Shown here piece by piece: positions 35,001-44,956 of a stretch of 64,000 nucleotides of DNA. Within the stretch, counting starts at the first letter, position 1. Every line of letters begins with the position of its first letter. The stretch is from contig PYSS01000015.1 of assembly GCA_003049465.1 (NCBI GenBank), positions 76,807 through 140,806 on the forward strand, in the 5' to 3' direction. The position numbers and the translations under genes were made by a program. The notes under the pieces are model-generated. The model searched no databases. It saw nothing but the letters and a program-made list of their open reading frames with translations, and had not been told where the DNA came from. This DNA is from Magnaporthiopsis rhizophila (taxonomy: Eukaryota > Ascomycota > Sordariomycetes > Magnaporthales > Magnaporthaceae).

Positions 35001-35561
35001 TTACTTCGACTCACTCTTGGGGGCAGCTGTGGCCTTCGTCCAAATGGCCTCGATGCCCTCGACAACATCAGCAGGCAGCGGGCCCTCGGCCACGGCGGCG
35101 GCGCTCTGCTCCACCTGCTCGACCTGGCTCGCGCCCAGGATGATGGCGTCACCGAGGTCGGGGCGCAGGGCCGAGTGGTACGCGATCCAGCGCAGCGCGG
35201 CGGCCACGTGGCTGATGCCGCGCGCCTCAAGTATGGGCTGCAGGGCGCGCACGGCCTCGTGCAGCTCGGCCCGGTCGAACATGGAGCGCAGCATGTCGCC
35301 GAGGGCGCTCTGCTCGACGAAGCGCGACTTCTCGTCCACGGTGCCCGCCGTCAGCCGGCCCGACAGGAAGCCCGAGGCCAGCGGCGAGTAGGCGGCAATG
35401 GCGATGCCGTGCCGCCGCAGCACGGGGAAGAGCGTGGCCTCGTCGTGCCGGTACGCGAGGCTGTAGTTGCCCTGGTGCACGGCGGGGAGGGCGTACCCAT
35501 TCTTTTTGCAGATGGCCACCCAGTCCTCGACCATCTGGGGCGTGAAGTTGCTGATGCCGAT
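35001..35561 (-). pseudogene. Aldo-keto reductase, C-terminal part only
   Basis: An intact minus-strand exon of 187 codons starts after a CAG acceptor (exon begins ISNFTPQMVEDW after two residues) and ends at TAA 35001-35003. It matches the second half of the NADPH-dependent aldo-keto reductase family related to aflatoxin-B1-aldehyde reductase: HQGNYSLAYRHDE, IAIAAYSPLASGFLSGRL, VAAALRWIAYHSAL and the cofactor-binding DAIILGASQVEQVEQ. The first 130-140 residues, with the catalytic Asp, Tyr, Lys and His, should lie just upstream but I cannot find them in the next kilobase. Instead a 48-nt A tract (minus strand) lies 6 nt before the acceptor, where a polypyrimidine tract would be expected. The absence of stops suggests recent truncation. 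Alternatively a very long intron separates the N-terminal exons. Confidence 0.75.
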
Positions 35562-35565
35562 CTGT

Positions 35566-35567
<2 letters not shown>

Positions 35568-35615
<48 letters not shown>
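35568..35615 (+). repeat. T(48) homopolymer at the broken end of the aldo-keto reductase
   Basis: Longest homopolymer in the window, followed on the + strand by (GTT)3-4. On the minus strand it reads (AAC)n A(48), like the 3' tail of a retroposed element, and lies directly before the remaining exon. Confidence 0.95.
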
Positions 35616-35616
<1 letters not shown>

Positions 35617-36069
35617 TTGTTGTTGTTTGATTACACAGAGAAGATGAAGAGGAAAACGATTTTCAAATATCAAGGGTGAGAACAGAGGGTCGCACGGGGA
35701 AACCTCAACTACTAGGTATGTACCCAGCAACAGGCCTGGTAGCAATAAGTGATAGGTAATAATGTGCTTGCATCCACGCTGTGCATTCTCATATTAATTT
35801 GATTAGCCCGCGCAGGCCGCTCCCGAGCTGTCGGGAATGGCTGCACGGTTCGTCCCCGGTCTGCTGCGCTTGTAATTGCTAGTGTACTCTCCCATAGCGA
35901 GAGGAGGCCGAAAAGGGCAAGTACTTTGCGGTCAAATTGATGTGATCGCGGGGCGGAACTGCTTTAAAATTCCGTACTGTAAAACCGAACTAAAAAGGTC
36001 CCTGCCATTACTATAGCGCTTTTATTTTTTTTTTTTGTTTTTCTTCCCTACTTTTTTTTTTTCTGATCA

Positions 36070-36215
36070 CGTCTCCCGCGATCAGGAATGGGCTCGAGCG
36101 GCCAGGGATACCACTGGTAATCCGGAGATGGGGCCCCGCCGTCCTTGATAAACAACATCGGATCGACATGCCAGCCTTCCCAGAGCATTTGCAGCCTCAT
36201 CCTAACCCCCAGATC
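36070..36215 (-). pseudogene. Unassigned exon-like coding remnant
   Basis: On the minus strand a branch-plus-acceptor sequence (GCTGACTACAG) is followed by about 50 open codons with protein-like composition, rich in Trp, Pro and Asp (for example RLQMLWEGWHVDPMLFIKDG, then SPDYQWYPWPLEPIPDR). A further acceptor-like CCCACAG lies near 36410. No start, stop or partner exon could be joined convincingly. I do not recognise the family. It may be the end of a broken gene or an exon of the gene whose remnant is the aldo-keto reductase, though the sequence does not look like that family. Confidence 0.35.
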
Positions 36216-36424
36216 GAGCTGTAGTCAGCACCCCACCGACGTGAGAAGCTAGATGTAACTTGGACGTCACGAAAGCCGCTCGAGCAGTATGGAGCTAAAG
36301 TCTTTGTCAGATCGACAGTCTCGCGGCCGGGGAATATCCTCCAGAGGCATGGCACGGTCCTCTTACGTCGCACATACTAAGACACTGGCTCGTGTCCAAG
36401 AGGATCTGTGGGAAATACAGCTTG

Positions 36425-36429
<5 letters not shown>

Positions 36430-36460
<31 letters not shown>
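36430..36460 (+). repeat. T(31) homopolymer
   Basis: Uninterrupted run of 31 T preceded by (CTTG)2-like sequence. Confidence 0.95.
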
Positions 36461-36464
<4 letters not shown>

Positions 36465-37439
36465 TTCCTGCGGAATCCAGGGTTTCTCATCTCACTACTT
36501 CACACTCGAAGCCATGGGTGTTTCCTCTAGACCCCAATCCTTTAGACTGTTGCTAATCACGGGGCCGAACGCGATCCCACGCTGAGTACCGCCAGTCTTA
36601 CCGTCAAAGGGCCGACTTGGAGAAGCTGGTGGTCATGATTTCAGATGGAGCAAGTAATTGGCCCATCCGTCGCCCCTTGTTCTTACTAGTAAACGCCGCA
36701 ATGGTCCTCAACAGGCCAGGCCGTTGCCGACAGGCGGATAAACAAGGGAACAAACGGACGAGATACGTGCCGTCCTTCCCACAGCAACGGCAGGGAGGCA
36801 GGATGGAGACGAAAATGGGGGTGGGAATCATGCATCCCTGTGTGCTGGCACCGCTCGCGGAAGTTGCGAGAGGCCTGACAGGCTGCGGGCCTTTGATGTA
36901 ACTGTTCACAGGCCACCAATGGGGGCGGGGCCTGGACGACGACGCGAGATGCACGACGCACAGCGTGGGTACCACCACAGGGTGCCACTCACCACCATGT
37001 TGGTGGTTAAAAATAGAGTCTCGTTCCGTCATGCCGGCGCGGTGTAACTGTGCGGCTTGTCCAGCTGGGCTGGGCTGGATGGTGGGCAACCGGGCAGCGG
37101 GAGGGAGAGAGGTTGGAAGGTGTTACAATGTTCTTTTGTGAGCAACGTAACTTGAAATTCCGTTCTCCGTTGTCACCCAATGGATAGGTCCACGGGGGGA
37201 CACGGCTCCACACTACCATCGACAAGCTCAAAAATCTCAACTGGCCTGTCCCCCTTTTTGCCTGCAGCCACCAGTCGATGAGGCATTTGACCGCCGCGGT
37301 TTTGTCCCTTGTTTTCCGCATGCTGTTCCACAGAGGAAAGGAGAGTGTGTATCTACACGTGGAGATGACATTGGAGGTTAAAAATGCCGAGACCCACAGA
37401 TGTGATCCATCACTGAGCAGATACTTTGAACTTTGACCG

Positions 37440-37461
37440 AAAAAAAAAAAAAAAAAAAAAA
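37440..37461 (+). repeat. A(22) homopolymer
   Basis: Uninterrupted A run; the only long A tract on the + strand in the desert apart from 21504-21541. Confidence 0.9.
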
Positions 37462-37648
37462 GAAAGGCAGCGGGCAGAGGGGAAAAAAGCAGACTGAGAT
37501 GACAGAGACTGACCTCCCTAAGCCTGCCTGGCCGACCCGCCCGCAGCAACCACGGGCGAGTCATTCGCAGACACAATCATCTCTCCGTCTCCGTTCACTC
37601 CCTCCGCTCAGAACCCCCCGCCATGCTCAGCGGCAAACGCGAAGGATC

Positions 37649-37669
37649 GGTGGTGGTGGTGGTGGTGGT
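37649..37669 (+). repeat. (GGT)7 microsatellite
   Basis: Seven perfect GGT units followed by imperfect copies. Confidence 0.9.
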
Positions 37670-40600
37670 TGTGGTTGACCGGCCGTTGCATTCAGGGAGG
37701 GCAAAGACACGGCGGAAGGCGGCGGATTGTTTGCCGAATGAGGCGAAAAGCATATGTGTGCCAGCTCTCTCTCGTTTGCTGCCCCGCTCCTGCCCACACA
37801 GCACCCAGATGCATGCAGCCATCTGCTCACCGTCCCTCCATGCTCCCGCTAGCAGCCGCTGTCGCTGGCTTCTAGGCCCTCTCGAAGAGGGGACAGGACA
37901 GAACGCAGGGATTTTGGGGTCGGTAGATCCGAAAGCGAAAAAGCTCCGTGCTAGTATGTAAAAACACGAACGGCGATGCCGCCACCCACTCGGGGCGAGG
38001 CTCTCGATGCAAGCGGACGGATCCAGGCTGGGGGTGGTCGTTCTCGGTGTTTGCCATGCCCGCGGACGGCTTTCCGGGGCCCCTTGCGAGCTGGCATGCA
38101 GCTGGCGGAGGCGAATCAAGGGGAACGGTAAGCGAAGTGGTCCCACTTCACGGAGTGGGGATTCTCGTTGGGTCGTCGGTCTTGTTACCAATGAACAACT
38201 TTGTGGGCGCGATTTGCTCGCTCGATTTCTTTTTTACCTTTTATATTTTGCTTCCATTTTCGGTCTGTCCGACATGAAAAGCAAACATTCTTTGCTGGTG
38301 GCTGTTTTTGCACGGCAGGAAATTATGGGGTCTTTCGGCGGCACCCCTGCCTGCGATCGCTCATGTGCTCTGTGCCACGGTATTTTGCAAAAGTCCGGAA
38401 TCTCGGAAACAGCACTTTAGCGCAGAGCGCATCAGCTCTGGAGGTGGGCGTGCACGGCGTACTGTCGCGGCCAGTGGCGGATGGGGTAAGCAGTTGAGCA
38501 CGCGCACCAATGATGTCCATACCACTGGGTCGTCGAAAGAGAAGTTAGCATAATCCAAGGAGAAGCTGTCTGTCATCTGGACCGTGTGCCTGGCGGTCCC
38601 TGCTTAGCCCTTGTCACAGGTACCCAGGCGGCCAGATGCAAGCGGCCACGGGTGTAAGCGGCAGGAAAGATGGGATGAGATGGGGCAAACGGTGGACTTC
38701 TTTCTGCTCGGTTACCCCATGAACTCAATGTAGCGTTGACGTATTACTTAGCGTCTTCCAGCCGAGTTAAATATAGAGCGGAAGTTTCTAAGAAAAGAAA
38801 GAAAAAAAGGCCATGGTCATGATAGTTGTGATATAAAGATGCTAGAAGACCCTATGAGAGCCGTTCATGAAGCAAAACACTGAGTTCTCAAAGGCGACTG
38901 GTCCTCCTGCTTGATTCACTGAGCTTCAACCATTCATCAAAAGAAGACGGGGGGGACGGAAAGACTGAGCAACCTGCAGGGTCCGGGGTCGGGAGAGATA
39001 AAAAGGCACCGGCCAATGACGACGGGTGCGGGGACCTCAATCGGGAATCAAAGTCACGGCCCATGGGATGGTTCCACAAAACAGCCTCGCTTGGGGGGGA
39101 TCCGCTAACCGGACCACGCCCCCTTGGCTTTGTCAGGTCTTTTGCGAACAGCCTCGAGCTCGAGGATGTCCTGCTGGCGGAGAGGAGCCTGGCTGGCTGG
39201 TGGTCTCGGCAGGCACCCCACCCGCCGCTAGCTGATGCGAGCGCACGACGGCGCGAAGGGAAAAAAAAAATGACAGGAAGATCCTATTCGGCAGTCCATT
39301 TCTCTGTCTTCCTATTCGTGGCTTTGGAAAAGGGGCGTCACCCAAGCGGCGCCTTCTTTTCTCTGCGGCACGAATCCCATCTAGGATGATCTGGTGATGG
39401 CGTGAGCGCTGACTGGATCTAGACCGTCGGGAGAGGCCGGAGCTATTTTGCGTGGTTTTTCCTTTGGTTTACCGGAGGTGTGTGTGTTTTTTTTTTTTTA
39501 TTTATTTTACTTTTGTTATCTTCAAATCAAAACCGAGGCTTCATCTTACACTGGGCTGCTGGTGCGACAATCTGCGACCTGGTGAAAGTCAGCTCAGCCT
39601 AGCCTTGGGGCTTTCTCCCTTGCTGGTATGAAGCAACACCACTGGATGAACCATCTGATCTACCCCACGCCGCACGAATGAACATGTAGTAGTTTACGTT
39701 TAGTATCATCAACGATGATCTCAACAGTCGGCTGCCCGCATATGCTCCCCCCGGTGGACTCTGGCCCGTACGTACATGGCACGATCCGATTGCTGTGATC
39801 AGATTCACATGGGCAGGTAGGTGGTATACCTTGGGCACACACTCCCGGGTACCTACCTAGGTGTCTACCTACGTGACGATAGAATGCACGATGGCCGTTC
39901 GGAAAGTAGGGAGACTTGTGGCGCCTGGCGAACGGACGCTTCTGCTGTTAGTCAGGTACAGATTTCTGCTGTTGGACTAGGGTGGCGACTAACAAGACGC
40001 GTGGCGCACAAGCTTGGTTTCCGTTGGGTTTGTGAGCTTTGTTGACGAACACCAAATAATAGTTGCTGCGTCTAAAATTCTGATGGTGGACGAGCTGGAA
40101 AATCGCATCACTTATCCTTCATTTTATCCGTCTCTTTTCTCTGTGACTGGATATAAAATATGGTCACCAACGCTTGCGCACACACCTCCCTGGATGCGGA
40201 ACCGGCGTGACGCCGAGGCGAAAAGCGGGAAGTGATGGACAGCGGCTGAGGCTTTGGTGTGGGTCGTGCACTCGACATGCACGAGAAGCAGCGCGCGGCA
40301 GAAGCAGGCAGACCAAGCACGGGTTGGAGGATCGAATGCGACAATGTTTGGGCGCTTCCCCATAATATTGGCAAGCCATCGGGCCATTCACCGTCGGTGG
40401 TTTTGGCTCACTTGTCGGCGGCCTTTTGCTGTGACAATGTTGCGATCAAATCAATCACCGTCCCGCCGGGCTTGCCGCCGCTCTGCGACCAACGCCGTCG
40501 GAAGTGTTCTTTTCCCCTTTGCTTTCCTGCCATGCTTGTCCTTTGCCGCCCTGGCCTTGCCCGTTCATTTCGATTCGCGCTCCCTGCATTGACTCGTCAC

Positions 40601-40734
40601 GCGATGGTTGCCAAGGGCAGGCAGGCGCGGCACGACGCAGTGCGGTGCGTCCCTTCCCCATTCGCTTTCTTGCATTGCCTGCCCTTGTCGCTTGAAATGT
40701 CTTGGTCGTTCTTTCCCTTTGACTCGCTCCGACC

Positions 40735-40737
<3 letters not shown>

Positions 40738-40773
<36 letters not shown>
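40738..40773 (+). repeat. T(36) homopolymer
   Basis: Uninterrupted run of 36 T at the upstream end of the pyrimidine-rich leader or promoter of the homeobox gene. Confidence 0.95.
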
Positions 40774-42391
40774 CTTTTCTCTTTGCTCCCTCTTTTTGCC
40801 TCCCCTTCAGTCCTGCTGTGATCCCCACTCTGCCCCATCCCTGCTCCTTTGGCTCTCTGCTCCCGCGCCTTAGACCATATTCGGCATCGCGCCCCTCCAC
40901 CCCTGAGTCCATCCTCCTCCTTTCCAGCTGCCAACCCAACCCAGGCCCGGCCCACACCGTCCGGCACCCTGTCGTTCTTTCGCCAGCCTGCCTGCTTTGT
41001 GATCCATCCCATCCTCCCCGAGGATGTCAGTGACGGGTATCGATGAGATTTCTGCCGGCACTGCTTCTTTGGACGCTGCCTTGAAAAGCCTCAACGGCGG
41101 CAACAACGTACCACGCTGAGGACACCACACAAAGAGAGCAGCCACGCTGACTTGAGGAGGGGCTGGGCAGGGCCAAGATGCGATGCTCAGGGTTGCATGC
41201 GCTCGAGAGATGCCATCCACACCCCCCTGCCGGCCTTTTTTTGCGTGTGGCCCCATCCATCCCCCATCTTGGTCAATCAGCCATGATCCTCGCCTGTAGG
41301 CACACACCCACAGCATGGAGAAGGCCTTGTGCCAACTTGCAGGGTGCAGCGGTGCAGTTGCTGTGCCCTCCCGCTGTTGACCCAGGCCATGGCGCTTTGG
41401 ACCCAGCCCCGACCCCTGTCGAAAGCTGGCTGTCTCTCTGCCCGCCCCTCTCCCTGCTGGTGCTGGCCTCGCTCGCCCTCTGCCTGCTGGTCGCCAAAAC
41501 CTCTGGGGTCCACCAGAGTCACCGCAAGCTGCGCCATGGCCACGAGGTACCTCGATACCTGTGCGATACGGGCCTGTTGCGTCCTCACACCCTCCCAGGG
41601 CTTGCCCTGCTTCCTCTCTGCTGGTCGCTCCTCCTCCATCCTAACCGCACGCGCACACGCACTCACACACACCCCCCTCCCCCAGCCTGAGCCCAGCCCA
41701 GCCCAGCCCAAAGTGAGCCGAGCTAGGGCTGTGAGATGAGATGGGCGGGCGGCGACACACAGTGAGCGACAGTGAGAAACCTTTGCTCTGCATCTTCTAC
41801 AACACCACCCCCTCCGTTCCTCTCCCTATCCTCCGACTCTGGTCCCTGCCGCCCTCTTGTCTCTTGTTTTTGTTTCGTCGAAATCATCTCGGGGACCTGG
41901 CTTCGGCTCACCAAACAAGAACAGGACGCGCGCATTGGGCAGGAGAGACTGAACTAGCGGTTCTGTTTCACATCCCCTCGTGTCCCATCACCGCCGGCCC
42001 TTTCTTGGCCTGGCTCGTCGGTTGTCATCAGGAAGAACACGCCCCTGCGTCCCCCACGGCGTGCTCGCCTATCTGTGCGGCCGTCTTAAACGCCTCAGGT
42101 CCCGCCTCGACCTGCTCTTCGCACCCTCACCCTAGGTCGCTTTTAACTTTGGGAGCCCTCGCCGTCGCCACCAAACACACTCATTCTCGCAAACAGTCGT
42201 TCTTTTACATCGTTACTTGCCGGTGTCTTTACAGTTGTTCTTTAGCAACCTCCCTCCCAGGAGCGGCGATAGCGGGTATATATTCTCTGGAGAGAGAGAA
42301 CCAAGACACCTCGCCGCCTTCCGGTGGCTCCGATATCTGATTCTCCCTGCCTCTACACGTGCTGGCTGGGGAACCGGACTCTCGGGAGAGG
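40774..42391 (+). promoter_or_regulatory. Pyrimidine-rich promoter and probable long leader of the homeobox gene
   Basis: From about 40450 the + strand turns strongly C/T-rich (long runs such as CTCCTTTCCAGC), a common property of fungal promoters and leaders of regulatory genes. Several ATG-initiated frames lie inside. The longest has an ATG at 41741 and encodes 199 codons ending at 42340, 52 nt before the homeobox start. It shows no family similarity and is best regarded as a possible upstream ORF or chance frame. Confidence 0.45.
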
Positions 42392-44956
42392 ATGGACTAC
42401 GCGAACGTGTTCCGCAACCGCGGTCACCAGCCCGGCTATATCGTTCCTCAATATGGCGCTGTGGCCCAGACGGTCCAGCAGCAGCATGGACAGCAAAGGT
42501 ATCAGCTGCACCATCACCAACACCAGCACCAGCAGCAACCGCAGCATCCATACCAGCTCCAGCTCCAACTGCAGCACCAGCAGCATTCCCAGGCCCAGCA
42601 CCGGCAATTCGCAGCGCAGCGACCGCTGACCCAGGGCTTCACCTTCCCTTACACCAACGAACAGCTGCTCGTGCTAGCCCAGATGCAGCAGCAAAGGACC
42701 ATGCTGAACCAGACCCAGGCCTCTTCCAACGCATCACCGCAAACGAAACAGGAGCAGCCCAAGCCTAGGCTATCCAAGGACGAGGTGGAGCTCTTGGAGA
42801 AGGAGTTCCAGAAGAACCAGAAGCCCAGTAGTGGTCGCAAGCGGGAGATCGCAGACATCCTCAAGGTTGACCAACCAAGGATCAACGTATGTCCTCCTGA
42901 ACTTTTTCTACCTCTCCTCACCTCTACCCGATTTAATGTCTTCGCCGCCCATGAGACATGGTTGCATGGCGGCCGTGTTTTCCCACAATTTCCAGAAAAG
43001 GGAAATGGGCAGGCTTCTGTGCTGGATTGGGGTGATGTGTCTGGGGTGTAATGTGCGGCATCATGTCATGGTCTCTGTTCGCTGACCATCCCGGCCGTCT
43101 AGAACTGGTTCCAAAACCGGAGAGCAAAGGAGAAGGGTCTCAAGAAGACCCAGGAGTTTGCCGCCCGTCAGGCTGTAGAGCAGCCAGATCAGTCTGAAAC
43201 GGGCTCGACCAGGTCACCAGATACCGACGCCGAAGGCGTGGGCAGTGAATATTTTGGCCTCGAGATGCAACAACAGCACAGCGGCAGGCCATCATCGGCT
43301 CCCTTCCCAGAGCCTCGCCATGAGGCAGAGCAGGCGGAGGAAACACCCGCCGTTGACGACTTCTCTTACGCATCCCCTGTCGGCCAGTCGTTGCAACCGA
43401 GCATCGAACAAAGCGATTCTTGTGGCGACGGTGTAAAGGAAGAATACCCATCACCCGACTCGCTGCCTTTTCAATCCTCCGAAATCGCCGCTGATTCACA
43501 TTTCACGCCACACGCTTCGGTCTTTGCCGCACTCGAGGGTCAAGGCGAGTATCAGGACGGGTTTTCTTCTGGTCAGAGCGAGGATATGCTCCCCCAAACA
43601 ACGATGCAGGATGGTTTCTCAATGTCCAGCTTCCTGTCGCCGCAAACCCAAGACCAGTTGCCTTTCAGCCACCACCAGTTCACCCCGACGACAGGCCCCG
43701 ACTCGATCCTGGCTCCGACACCCTCGTTCCCGTCACAGCTTCTCGGACAGCTGGAGCTCCACGAGATTAAAGAGGAGGAAGAGCGATCGCCGCAGTCTGG
43801 TTTGAATCCAGACAGCGATCAAGACGCGTTGACCGCCCGCCAAGGCGCCTCGGATAACAACAGCCTTTCGTCGTCGACGGAGCACACTCGGCAGCAGAAC
43901 TCGTCCCCGAACTCGACACTATTCTCGCCCCCTACGCCAGACGATTTGCGCTTCAAATCTCCTCCTCCTCCGTCCAACATTGCCTCGAGGCGAAACAAGG
44001 GCGTGCCGGCGCAACTCAACGCAACGGCGCTCAGGGCATACTCGTACGGACCCAAGACGGGCTTGGATCTGTCTAAGCGGTCCGACGCCGCCAGCCCTGG
44101 AATGAGGCGCATCTCGTCAGCCACCGGGCCCACCATGCCGGGCAGGGTTCAGAAATCACTGTCTTGCGCCAGCCTCGGCGGCTCGTCGGGTGCTCCTCGG
44201 TCGCCACTGACCCGGGAGCGCACCAAGGACGCGCTCATGCGATCGCTGACGAGCACCGTGGTGGCCACCCGCTCGCCCGTCCTGGGAGGCTCCATCGTCG
44301 GCAACGTCATGTCACCCATGACCCCCTCGGGCGAGTACTTCGGCATCAACGGGGTGTCCGCAGCGGCCTCGGCTCGGGGGACGAGGGAGGCGACGGTGGC
44401 GTCGAGCGCTTCTGACGAAGAGCAAAGCTACGGGCTTGGCACTGCTTCCTCAGCCGTGGCGGGCGGCTTCTTCCCCGAGACGCTCAAGACACCACCCGGC
44501 ACGCCGGGCCTGAACGGAGTAGGTGCTACCGGATTTTCGGAGCACCAGATGACAGCAGGGCAGATCAACACTTTCGAGGCGGCCTGGAACTTCAATCCAC
44601 AGGATGAGCCCCTGGTGACGCCCGGCTTGGGAAGCTTTGGGTCCGAGGAATTTGCTCTGGCGTCGGCGGCGCCTGGTTACATTGGCAGCAGCCAGCCGCC
44701 AACGCCGTCGTTCCCACATAGCATCGGCCCCGCCTCCTTTCCCGGCTACCCGTGGTCGGCCGCTGGGCCCTCGGTGGTGCCGTACAACGGCGGCGCCGGC
44801 ATGGTGCACGGAGGCAGCAGCATTGCCGAGTATACGTTCCCCGATTCGTTTGTGCCCGACTCCTCGGCCATGTCCTCGCCCAGCCTCCCACCAAAGTCCA
44901 GCAAGCAGTTCCAGTTCACGCAGAACGTGACTCCCCAGGACTTTAGCGACAAGTAA
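42392..44956 (+). CDS. Homeobox transcription factor (Htf1/MoHOX2-like)
   Basis: Two exons (42392-42886, 43103-44956) encode 782 residues. The N-terminus is Gln/His-rich (about residues 28-73). A homeodomain covers about 123-180: KPRLSKDEVELLEKEFQKNQ, then the recognition helix INNWFQNRRAKEKGLKK. The intron (216 nt, GCTGACC branch site near 43081) falls inside the recognition helix between two Asn codons, so only the spliced form can bind DNA. The long C-terminal region is Ser/Pro-rich, with many SP/TP sites and an acidic stretch (LHEIKEEEERSP) suggesting an activation or phosphorylation-regulated region. Nuclear localisation is expected from the basic end of the homeodomain. In Magnaporthe and Fusarium the related factor MoHOX2/Htf1 is needed to make conidia; that link rests on domain layout and is tentative. 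The start ATG at 42392 follows an in-frame upstream stretch that has no ATG. Confidence 0.88.

Larger units (their letters stand above)
36461..40737. other. Gene desert, right part; no gene seen
   Basis: About 4.3 kb without a defensible gene. Contains A(22) at 37440-37461 and a (GGT)7 microsatellite at 37649-37669. Open frames are short and compositionally random. Confidence 0.5.
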
